This document shows, in pieces, positions 1 to 4,786 of a stretch of 9,742 bases of DNA; position 1 is the first letter of the stretch; every line of letters starts with the position of its first letter. Origin of the DNA: Paracoccaceae bacterium (GTDB lineage: Bacteria; Pseudomonadota; Alphaproteobacteria; Rhodobacterales; Rhodobacteraceae). A program made the translations under genes and the position numbers. The notes beneath the pieces were generated by a model. The model was not told the DNA's origin. It saw only the letters and a program-made list of their open reading frames with translations, and did no database searches. The stretch lies in NCBI GenBank assembly GCA_023260935.1, contig JALQTL010000438.1:1-9742 (forward strand), given 5' to 3'.

Positions 1-119
1 GTACGGTACAGTACTAGCCTAACTCCCGTGGTTCAAAGGGTCTCTCCCTCCCTCTTCCGCGTGCTGCACGGACACACATGCACTTGCGCGCAGTGGGAGC
101 GGCGTCACCGGCGCGTTGC
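1..119. other. unassigned sequence abutting truncated rpoD
   Basis: These bases should encode the middle of RpoD if the gene were intact, but in the rpoD frame they show a TAG stop at 15-17 and then residues unlike any sigma-70 region 3/4 linker. The text is unlike the rest of the window: several GTAC tetramers near the start and a pyrimidine-rich run around 41-58. Recognisable RpoD begins abruptly at about 120. The simplest reading is a contig end or chimeric join; a genuine rearrangement breakpoint or the edge of a mobile element is possible. No inverted terminal repeat or target-site duplication can be judged from one side. Confidence 0.5.
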
Positions 120-329
120 ACGCGGGTTCTGGCATCGCTCACCCCCCGCGAAGAACGCGTCCTGCGCATGCGCTTTGGCATCGGCATGAACACCGACCAT
201 ACGCTGGAAGAGGTCGGCCAGCAGTTCAGTGTTACCCGCGAACGCATCCGCCAGATCGAAGCCAAGGCCCTGCGAAAGCTGAAGCACCCCAGCCGGTCGC
301 GCAAGCTGCGAAGCTTTCTGGATCAGTAA
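78..329 (+). CDS. rpoD: RNA polymerase sigma factor RpoD, C-terminal fragment (region 4)
   Basis: This is the 3' end of the housekeeping sigma-70 gene. From codon 120 the product reads as sigma region 4: LTPREERVLRMRFGIGMNT is the start of 4.1, and EEVGQQFSVTRERIRQIEAK covers the helix-turn-helix of 4.2 that contacts the -35 element. It ends in the characteristic RSFLDQ tail, with TAA at 327-329. A full RpoD is over 600 residues; only about 69 authentic residues remain. The ATG at 78 is merely the first in-frame ATG after the TAG at 15-17, and residues 1-14 (MHLRAVGAASPARC) are not sigma-like, so it is probably not a real start. Regions 1-3, including core-binding region 2, are absent. Identity of the fragment is very secure; whether it is expressed as drawn is doubtful. 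Confidence 0.85.
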   Translation: MHLRAVGAASPARCTRVLASLTPREERVLRMRFGIGMNTDHTLEEVGQQFSVTRERIRQIEAKALRKLKHPSRSRKLRSFLDQ

Positions 330-334
330 GGAAG

Positions 335-368
335 GCGGCCGCCCTTTACCCGGCGGCCGCTGTCCTTT
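335..368 (+). terminator. rpoD terminator hairpin
   Basis: A perfect 9-bp inverted repeat (335-343 with 352-360, arm GCGGCCGCC) with an 8-base loop starts 5 bases after the rpoD stop and is followed by TGTCCTTT. The stem is very GC-rich but the T tract is imperfect, so this is a probable but not textbook intrinsic terminator. The position directly after the stop supports it. Confidence 0.65.
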
Positions 369-450
369 AAGTCCGCGGCTCGCACAATCTTGAACGCGGG
401 AAAGCAAGACATCCGCGCGAAAACCGGCGATCATGCAGCAAGGCTATCTT

Positions 451-455
451 GGAGG
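451..455 (+). promoter_or_regulatory. Shine-Dalgarno site deciding the start of the exported protein gene
   Basis: GGAGG lies 4 bases before the ATG at 460. The earlier in-frame ATG at 433 has no comparable site and would place a polar segment (MQQGYLGGS) before the signal peptide, so 460 is preferred. Confidence 0.7.
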
Positions 456-459
456 TTCC

Positions 460-846
460 ATGTTTCGCCCGCTCATGTTCGCCGCCCTTGTCTTTGCCCT
501 GCCCGCCGAGGCGTTCACGGCGCAGAACGGAATGCGGGTCCGCCCGGTGGACGCGAAGACCTTCATCGTCGAATTCCCCAGCCCCGAAGCCGAGACGCAA
601 TACCTTTGCGCGGCGGGTGACTATGTGATCCGCGCGCTTGGCCTGACGGCACGGACAAGGATCTACCGGGCCTCGCCACCGCCACGCAAGCAAGGTCAGG
701 GGATCACCTTCACCCTTGACGCCAGCCGCAAGACGCAGATGGGGCTCTTCACCCGGTTCGGAACAGACAAGGGCGATGAGGGCATCTCGGCCGGAGAGGC
801 CCGCAGCACCTATTGCACGATCATCCGCCTGTTGCGCGACAGATGA
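460..846 (+). CDS. small exported protein of unknown function
   Basis: The product is 128 residues and I do not recognise the family. The N-terminus looks like a Sec signal peptide: short basic start (MFR), a hydrophobic stretch through about residue 16, and a plausible signal peptidase site after PAEA (residues 15-18). The mature part is about 110 residues with two cysteines, at about 50 (QYLCAAGDY) and 119 (STYCTII), which could form a disulfide in the periplasm. There is no further membrane segment and no lipobox. The gene has its own GGAGG ribosome site and lies between rpoD and the HlyU-family gene, 185 bases from the latter, so it is probably monocistronic. Codon use resembles its neighbours, which argues for a real gene. 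A role in the envelope is inferred only from the signal peptide. Confidence 0.8.
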   Translation: MFRPLMFAALVFALPAEAFTAQNGMRVRPVDAKTFIVEFPSPEAETQYLCAAGDYVIRALGLTARTRIYRASPPPRKQGQGITFTLDASRKTQMGLFTRFGTDKGDEGISAGEARSTYCTIIRLLRDR

Positions 847-970
847 GCAGAAGGCGCCAGACCTTCTTCGGGTGGTCGAAGGGTACCCGGCAATGCCTTA
901 ATTCCACAGTGTTTCGGGGCAATCTTGCCCGATCTTCTTCAATCCGCTGGCCGAAGCTCGGGCCCGGCGA

Positions 971-998
971 TTGACACCCCTGTCGGTTCCGCCATTCT
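971..998 (+). promoter_or_regulatory. candidate promoter of the HlyU-family gene
   Basis: A perfect TTGACA (971-976) is followed after 16 bases by CATTCT (993-998), a weak -10. It lies about 34 bases before the ATG at 1032. The -35 is convincing; the -10 matches the consensus at only three positions, as is common in this group. Confidence 0.35.
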
Positions 999-1031
999 GG
1001 AACAAAGCGTCAATGCCGGGAACTTCTCATC

Positions 1032-1304
1032 ATGTCTCTTCTGTCAAAACTCTTCGGCTCCCGCCCAAAGACCGATCCCGCGGCGGCGAAGCATCCGTCG
1101 GAAGATTATAACGGCTTCAGCATCACACCCACGCCGATCAAGGATGGCCCGCGCTTTCGGCTTTCGGCCCGGATCGAAAAAGACGGCCGCAGCCACACGC
1201 TGATCCGCGCCGATACGATCGATGACGAAGCGACGGCCATCGCGGCCTCGATAGCCAAGGCAAAGCGCATGATCGACGAACAGGGAGAGCGGGTTTTCGG
1301 ATAG
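1032..1304 (+). CDS. HlyU family protein
   Basis: A 90-residue protein that fits the HlyU family (Pfam HlyU, named after a Vibrio haemolysin activator). The family core is visible: DYNGFSITPTPIKDGPRFR (about 25-43), then SARIEKDG and HTLIRADTIDDEATA (about 55-69), ending with IAKAKRMIDEQGERVFG (74-90), a typical family C-terminus. Length is normal for the alphaproteobacterial members. Despite the family name, I see no helix-turn-helix, and a transcriptional role here would only be transferred from the name. No strong Shine-Dalgarno sequence is present before the ATG. The gene converges on irr with only 10 bases between the stop codons and no terminator in the gap, so the two transcripts probably overlap. 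Confidence 0.85.
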   Translation: MSLLSKLFGSRPKTDPAAAKHPSEDYNGFSITPTPIKDGPRFRLSARIEKDGRSHTLIRADTIDDEATAIAASIAKAKRMIDEQGERVFG

Positions 1305-1314
1305 TCCGGCGCGC

Positions 1315-1734
1315 TCAGGCCTTTTTGCGCAGGCGGATGACCACATCCACCCGGGCCACTTCGGTGCCATCGGGTGCTTCCGGCAGGCCGGTGATCTGCA
1401 ACTGATCCTTGGGCGCGTCCGTCAGTTCGGCCGTTTCTTCCCAATAGAAATGCGGGTGGTCATCCATGCGGGTGTCGAAATAGCTTTTCGACCCATCCAC
1501 GACCACCTCATTCATCAGACCGGCATCGCAAAAGGCACGCAAGGTGTTGTAAACCGTTGCCAAGCTTACCTTTTCACCGCTTTTCAGCGAAAGGGCATAC
1601 AGGCTTTCGGCAGTTACATGGCGGTCTTCGCCATCGCCCACCAGCAGTTCCGCCAGTGCCAGCCGCTGCCGCGTGGGCCGCAAGCCGCCCCGCGCCAACC
1701 AGTCCGCCACCATTGTCCCTGCCCCGTTGGCCAT
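1315..1734 (-). CDS. irr: Fur-family iron/heme response regulator Irr
   Basis: A 139-residue winged-helix regulator of the Fur superfamily, Irr type. Irr controls iron and heme metabolism in alphaproteobacteria and is stable when iron or heme is low. Visible: RPTRQRLALAELL (19-31), the start of the DNA-binding domain; VSLATVYNTLRAF (56-68), the recognition helix with the family's ATVYNTL core; SKSYFDTRMDDHPHFYWEE (82-100), with histidines 93 and 95 in the conserved HxH region. The CxxC zinc motifs of classical Fur are absent (Cys69 is the only cysteine), as expected for Irr. The N-terminal heme regulatory motif of Bradyrhizobium Irr (a Cys-Pro pair) is also absent, so heme sensing, if present, must rely on the His region. 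A GAGG sits about 8 bases upstream of the chosen ATG. It is divergent from fabA; from memory this neighbourhood recurs in alphaproteobacteria. Confidence 0.9.
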   Translation of the reverse strand: MANGAGTMVADWLARGGLRPTRQRLALAELLVGDGEDRHVTAESLYALSLKSGEKVSLATVYNTLRAFCDAGLMNEVVVDGSKSYFDTRMDDHPHFYWEETAELTDAPKDQLQITGLPEAPDGTEVARVDVVIRLRKKA

Positions 1735-1754
1735 TCCGCGTCCTCATACCCTGC

Positions 1755-1766
1755 CCCTATATAGGG
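1755..1766. promoter_or_regulatory. 12-bp perfect palindrome over the irr -10
   Basis: CCCTATATAGGG is a perfect dyad. Its TATATA core coincides with the proposed irr -10, so it may be an operator, or simply a -10 with flanking symmetry. It is AT-rich in its centre, which stands out in this GC-rich background. Confidence 0.4.
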
Positions 1767-1787
1767 TGCGGCAGGCGCCAATTTCAA
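1758..1787 (-). promoter_or_regulatory. candidate irr promoter
   Basis: Read on the minus strand, TTGAAA (1787-1782) and TATATA (1763-1758) are separated by 18 bases. TTGAAA matches the -35 consensus at five of six positions; TATATA matches the -10 at four. Transcription would begin near 1750, leaving a leader of about 15-20 bases that contains the GAGG ribosome site. Each promoter box lies inside one of the two palindromes in this gap. Confidence 0.5.
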
Positions 1788-1793
1788 ATGAAA
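1782..1793. promoter_or_regulatory. AT-rich palindrome between irr and fabA (possible operator)
   Basis: TTTCAAATGAAA is a dyad with arms TTTCA/TGAAA around a central AA, and a further A/T pair one base beyond each flanking mismatch. It overlaps the proposed irr -35 and lies about 110 bases upstream of the fabA ATG. A bound regulator could affect both directions. It does not match the Irr box as I remember it (TTAGAA..TTCTAA-like), so the protein that would bind it is unknown. Confidence 0.4.
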
Positions 1794-1833
1794 ATCGGTC
1801 GCAACTGGCCCGGCAGCCGGGAGATGGCCGCCC

Positions 1834-1861
1834 TTGCCACCCCTTCCATGCGGGTGATACA
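1834..1861 (+). promoter_or_regulatory. weak candidate promoter of fabA-fabB-fabI
   Basis: TTGCCA (1834-1839), then 16 bases, then GATACA (1856-1861). Both boxes are weak, but the position gives a leader of about 35 bases with AAGGGA shortly before the fabA ATG. An alternative start site nearer the palindrome at 1782-1793 cannot be excluded. Confidence 0.25.
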
Positions 1862-1903
1862 CGGGTACCCAACGGGAAAGACAGGACAAGGGAACCGGCA
1901 CTG

Positions 1904-2413
1904 ATGGCTGACTATCCGACCAGCTTCGACAAGGAAGCGCTTCTGGCCTGCGCGCGGGGTGAACTCTTCGGCCCCGGCAATGCGCAACTGCCCGCGCCGC
2001 CGATGCTGATGATGGACCGCATCACCGAGATTTCCGAAGACGGCGGCGAATTCGGCAAGGGCCATGTGGTCGCGGAATTCGACATTACCCCCGACCTGTG
2101 GTTCTTCGAATGCCATTTCCCCGGCAACCCGATCATGCCGGGCTGCCTTGGCCTTGACGGGCTGTGGCAGCTTACGGGCTTCAACCTTGGCTGGCGCGGC
2201 TGGCAGGGGCGCGGCTATGCGCTTGGCGTGGGCGAGGTGAAGCTGACCGGCATGGTCCGCCCCGACCGGAAGATGCTGCGCTATTTCGTTGATTTCACCA
2301 AGGCCCTGCAAACCCGCCGCCTGACGATGGGTGTTGCCAATGGCCGGGTGGAAGCCGATGGCGAAGTGATCTATCAGGTCACCGACATGAAAGTGGCCCT
2401 CTCGGCCAACTGA
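1904..2413 (+). CDS. fabA: 3-hydroxydecanoyl-ACP dehydratase/isomerase FabA
   Basis: A 169-residue cytoplasmic enzyme of type II fatty acid synthesis. FabA dehydrates 3-hydroxydecanoyl-ACP and isomerises the trans-2 to the cis-3 double bond, which commits chains to unsaturated fatty acids. The active-site stretch FFECHFPGNPIMPGCLGLDG (67-86) carries the catalytic histidine (His71) and aspartate (Asp85) in the same arrangement as E. coli His70/Asp84. The preceding PPMLMMDRITEI (32-43) is also typical. Length is near the 171 residues of E. coli FabA. The frame stays open further upstream to 1673, but that would run over irr; the ATG at 1904 gives the expected N-terminus (MADYPTSFDK) and follows AAGGGA. 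It is first in fabA-fabB-fabI, with 21 bases to fabB. Confidence 0.97.
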   Translation: MADYPTSFDKEALLACARGELFGPGNAQLPAPPMLMMDRITEISEDGGEFGKGHVVAEFDITPDLWFFECHFPGNPIMPGCLGLDGLWQLTGFNLGWRGWQGRGYALGVGEVKLTGMVRPDRKMLRYFVDFTKALQTRRLTMGVANGRVEADGEVIYQVTDMKVALSAN

Positions 2414-2434
2414 CCCCTACGGAGGAAAGCGCCC

Positions 2435-3664
2435 ATGCGTCGCGTCGTCATCACCGGCATCGGTATCGTTTCCCCCATCGGCAATTCCGCGGCCGAGGTG
2501 GAAGCATCCCTTCGCGCCGGGAAATCCGGCATCGTCTTTGCCCCCGAATATGCCGAACGCGGGTTCCGCAGCCAGGTCCATGGCCAGCCGAACATCGTCT
2601 TCGAAGACCATATCGACAAGCGCGACCTGCGCTTCATGGGCGATGGTGCGGCCTATAACTTCATCGCCATGCAGCAGGCGGTCAAGGATTCCGGGCTGGA
2701 AGACAAAGACATCTCGAACGACCGCACCGGCATCATCGTCGGCTCTGGCGGCCCTTCCACCAAGTCGTTCTTCAAGGCCCACAACATCGTCCGAGAAACC
2801 GGAAGTCCCAAGCGGATCGGCCCCTTCGGCGTGACCAAGGGCATGTCCTCCACCACCTCGGCCTGCCTTGCCACGCCCTTCAAGATCAAGGGCGTGAACT
2901 ATTCGATCACCTCGGCCTGCTCCACATCCGCCCATTGCATCGGCAACGGGGCGGAACTGATCCAGTTCGGCAAGCAGGATATCGTCTTTGCCGGCGGGGG
3001 CGAGGAACTGGACTGGACGCTGTCCTGCCTGTTCGATGCCATGGGCGCGATGTCTTCGAAATATAACGACGCCCCCGAAACCGCCAGCCGCACCTATGAC
3101 GCCACGCGCGACGGTTTCGTCATCGCCGGGGGGGGCGGGGTCGTGGTGCTGGAGGAACTGAACCACGCCCTTGCGCGCGGTGCCAGGATATATGGCGAAG
3201 TCACCGGCTACGGCGCCACCTCTGATGGTTATGACATGGTCGCCCCTTCGGGCGAAGGTGGCGAACGCTCCATGCGCCTTGCCCTCTCTACCCTGCCGCA
3301 GGGGCGCAAGATCGACTATATCAACTCTCACGGCACCAGCACCCCCGTGGGCGACGTGACCGAGATGGAGGCAATCCGCCGCGTCTTTGGCAAGGGCTCC
3401 ACGCCCCCCACCGCTTCGACCAAATCGCTGACCGGGCACAGCCTTGGCGCCACCGGCGTGCACGAGGCGATCTATTCGCTGATCATGATGAACGGCGATT
3501 TCATCGCGGCTTCGGCCAATGTGACCACGCTTGACCCGGCACTTGACCCGTCCGAAATCGTCACCACCCTGCGCGAAGGGGTGGAGATCGACAGCGTGCT
3601 GTCCAACAGCTTCGGCTTTGGCGGCACCAACGCCACGCTGGTGATGAGCAAGTATCGCGCCTGA
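2435..3664 (+). CDS. fabB: 3-oxoacyl-ACP synthase I FabB
   Basis: A 409-residue condensing enzyme. FabB elongates acyl-ACP with malonyl-ACP and is the partner of FabA because it extends the cis-3-decenoyl intermediate. The Cys-His-His triad is visible: nucleophile Cys162 in SITSACSTSAHC, His299 in INSHGTSTPVGD, and His335 in STKSLTGHSLGATGVHE, with Lys330 just before it. The C-terminal LSNSFGFGGTNATLVM is the usual thiolase-fold glycine loop. Pairing with fabA and the E. coli-like residue numbering favour FabB over FabF. GGAGG lies at 2421-2425, 9 bases before the ATG. Downstream, fabI begins 25 bases after the stop. Confidence 0.96.
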   Translation: MRRVVITGIGIVSPIGNSAAEVEASLRAGKSGIVFAPEYAERGFRSQVHGQPNIVFEDHIDKRDLRFMGDGAAYNFIAMQQAVKDSGLEDKDISNDRTGIIVGSGGPSTKSFFKAHNIVRETGSPKRIGPFGVTKGMSSTTSACLATPFKIKGVNYSITSACSTSAHCIGNGAELIQFGKQDIVFAGGGEELDWTLSCLFDAMGAMSSKYNDAPETASRTYDATRDGFVIAGGGGVVVLEELNHALARGARIYGEVTGYGATSDGYDMVAPSGEGGERSMRLALSTLPQGRKIDYINSHGTSTPVGDVTEMEAIRRVFGKGSTPPTASTKSLTGHSLGATGVHEAIYSLIMMNGDFIAASANVTTLDPALDPSEIVTTLREGVEIDSVLSNSFGFGGTNATLVMSKYRA

Positions 3665-3689
3665 CCGCGCATCTCGGGGGACGGACGAC

Positions 3690-4478
3690 ATGGCCGAACT
3701 GATGAAGGGCAAGCGCGGGCTTGTCATGGGCGTGGCGAATGAACGCTCTATCGCCTGGGGTATTGCCAAGGCATTGGCCGAAGAAGGCGCAGAACTGGCC
3801 TTTTCCTATCAGGGTGAGGCTTTTGGCAAGCGCGTTGAACCGCTTGCGGCCAGCGTGGGGTCTGACCTGCTGGTCGATGTCGATGTCACCGATGACGCCA
3901 GCCTTGATGCCTGCTTTGGTGCGCTGAAGGACCGCTGGGGCACGATGGATTTCCTGATCCACGCCATCGCCTTTTCCGACAAGAACGAGCTGACCGGGCG
4001 TTTCATCAACACCAGCCGCAGCAATTTTGCCAATTCGCTGAACATCTCGTGCTTTTCCTTCATCGACGTCAGCCGCCGCGCGGCCGAGATGATGCCGGAA
4101 GGCGGCAGCCTGATCACGCTGACCTTTCAGGGCTCGAACAAGGTTTCCCCCAATTACAACGTGATGGGGGTGGCCAAGGCAGCGCTGGAAAGCGCAACGC
4201 GCTATCTGGCCAATGATCTGGGGCCGCAGGGGGTGCGCGTGAACGCCATCTCTCCCGGTCCGATGAAAACCCTTGCCGGGGCGGCCATCGGCGGTGCCCG
4301 CGCCACCTTCCGTCATACCGAGGAAAACGCCCCCCTGCGCGCCAATGCCACGCTGGAAGCCATCGGGGGCACTGCCGTCTGGCTTTGTTCAGCCTATGGC
4401 GCCTCTACGACGGGCGAGGTCATCCATGTCGATGGCGGCTATCACATCCTTGGCTTTCCGCAGGCCCAGAACATGTGA
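3690..4478 (+). CDS. fabI: enoyl-ACP reductase FabI
   Basis: A 262-residue NADH-dependent short-chain dehydrogenase that reduces the trans-2-enoyl-ACP double bond, the last step of each elongation cycle. Residues 8-23 (KRGLVMGVANERSIAW) form the FabI-type cofactor loop, in place of the classical GxxxGxG. The catalytic Tyr156 and Lys163 lie in PNYNVMGVAKAALE (Y-x6-K). The E. coli Tyr146 position is Phe here (LTFQGS). The position matching E. coli Gly93 is Ala (HAIAFSDK), and that matching Phe203 falls in a different segment, AAIGGARATF; both are sites where changes lower triclosan sensitivity in E. coli. I believe HAIAFSDK and GGAR are normal for this bacterial group. GGGGGACGGA precedes the ATG. 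It is the last operon gene, followed by three hairpins. Confidence 0.95.
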   Translation: MAELMKGKRGLVMGVANERSIAWGIAKALAEEGAELAFSYQGEAFGKRVEPLAASVGSDLLVDVDVTDDASLDACFGALKDRWGTMDFLIHAIAFSDKNELTGRFINTSRSNFANSLNISCFSFIDVSRRAAEMMPEGGSLITLTFQGSNKVSPNYNVMGVAKAALESATRYLANDLGPQGVRVNAISPGPMKTLAGAAIGGARATFRHTEENAPLRANATLEAIGGTAVWLCSAYGASTTGEVIHVDGGYHILGFPQAQNM

Positions 4479-4515
4479 TCGGTCTTCCCGGCCGCCACCT
4501 TGGATGCCTCCGGCG

Positions 4516-4581
4516 GGAGTATTTTGGAAAGGTGCAAGGCGCCGGACACCCGGCCTGATTTGCACCTTTTCGAAATACTCC
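4516..4581 (+). repeat. long hairpin repeat downstream of fabI
   Basis: Bases 4516-4537 (starts GGAGTATTTTGGAAAGG, ends GGTGCAA) pair with 4560-4581 in a 22-bp stem. The only deviations are two G.U pairs in plus-strand RNA (4527/4570 and 4525/4572). The 22-base interior holds a further 5-bp hairpin, GCCGG (4541-4545) with CCGGC (4550-4554). The text CTCCGGCGGGAGTATTTTGG just before and within the left arm resembles a dispersed 3'-end repeat I recall from Rhodobacterales genomes; copy number cannot be checked from one window. A likely role is mRNA 3'-end stabilisation or termination for fabA-fabB-fabI. Confidence 0.7.
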
Positions 4582-4587
4582 GGGGGA

Positions 4588-4612
4588 ATGCGGTTTTCGA
4601 AGGAAACCGCAT
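4588..4612 (+). repeat. second hairpin downstream of fabI
   Basis: ATGCGGTTT (4588-4596) pairs perfectly with AAACCGCAT (4604-4612). In RNA a U.G and a C-G pair can extend the stem to 11 bp with a GAA loop. No T tract follows directly; it sits only 6 bases after the long hairpin and 1 base before the terminator, so it is part of a composite 3' end. Confidence 0.6.
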
Positions 4613-4613
4613 A

Positions 4614-4634
4614 GGGGGCGGCGCCCCCTTTTTT
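4614..4634 (+). terminator. intrinsic terminator of the fab operon
   Basis: GGGGGC (4614-4619), loop GGC, GCCCCC (4623-4628), then six T at 4629-4634. This is a classical Rho-independent terminator on the plus strand, about 135 bases after the fabI stop and ahead of the tRNA promoter. Confidence 0.85.
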
Positions 4635-4666
4635 CTTGTGCCGGGCGAAGATGATGATGCGGGCGG

Positions 4667-4694
4667 TTGACCCTCCCTGAGGTTTCGATTACTT
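4667..4694 (+). promoter_or_regulatory. candidate promoter of tRNA-Gly
   Basis: TTGACC (4667-4672) is followed after 16 bases by TTACTT (4689-4694), placing initiation near 4701, a few bases before the tRNA 5' end at 4706. The -35 is good, the -10 weak; placement right after a terminator and right before a tRNA supports it. Confidence 0.45.
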
Positions 4695-4705
4695 CAAGCG
4701 CCGAC

Positions 4706-4779
4706 GCGGGCGTTGTGTAATGGTAAGACCCCTGCCTTCCAAGCAGGAGACGCGGGTTCGATTCCCGCCGCCCGCTCCA
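4706..4779 (+). tRNA. tRNA-Gly (anticodon TCC)
   Basis: All arms are visible. The acceptor stem is GCGGGCG (4706-4712) with CGCCCGC (4769-4775), discriminator T4776 and an encoded CCA at 4777-4779. The anticodon stem CCTGC (4731-4735) pairs with GCAGG (4743-4747) around the loop CTTCCAA, with anticodon TCC at 4738-4740, reading GGA and probably GGG. The T arm is CGGGTTCGATTCCCG. The D arm has the short TGGTAA form usual for tRNA-Gly. The gene stands alone, seven bases from the stop codon of the converging DUF475 gene. No integrase or duplicated tRNA 3' end is visible nearby. Confidence 0.97.
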
Positions 4780-4786
4780 TTCCCTT

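Noticed and set aside
914..929. GGGGCAA..TTGCCC dyad between the exported protein gene and the HlyU gene as a terminator
   Set aside because: The dyad is real but short, leaves an almost absent loop, and lacks a T tract; it may be chance in GC-rich DNA.
2417..3769. A minus-strand open frame of about 450 codons opposite fabB
   Set aside because: Mirror-strand artefact of GC-biased wobble positions in fabB; no motif, composition typical of reverse-read coding sequence.
4706..4779. tRNA-Gly as an attachment site for an integrated element
   Set aside because: No integrase, no direct repeat of the tRNA 3' end, and ordinary core genes on both sides.
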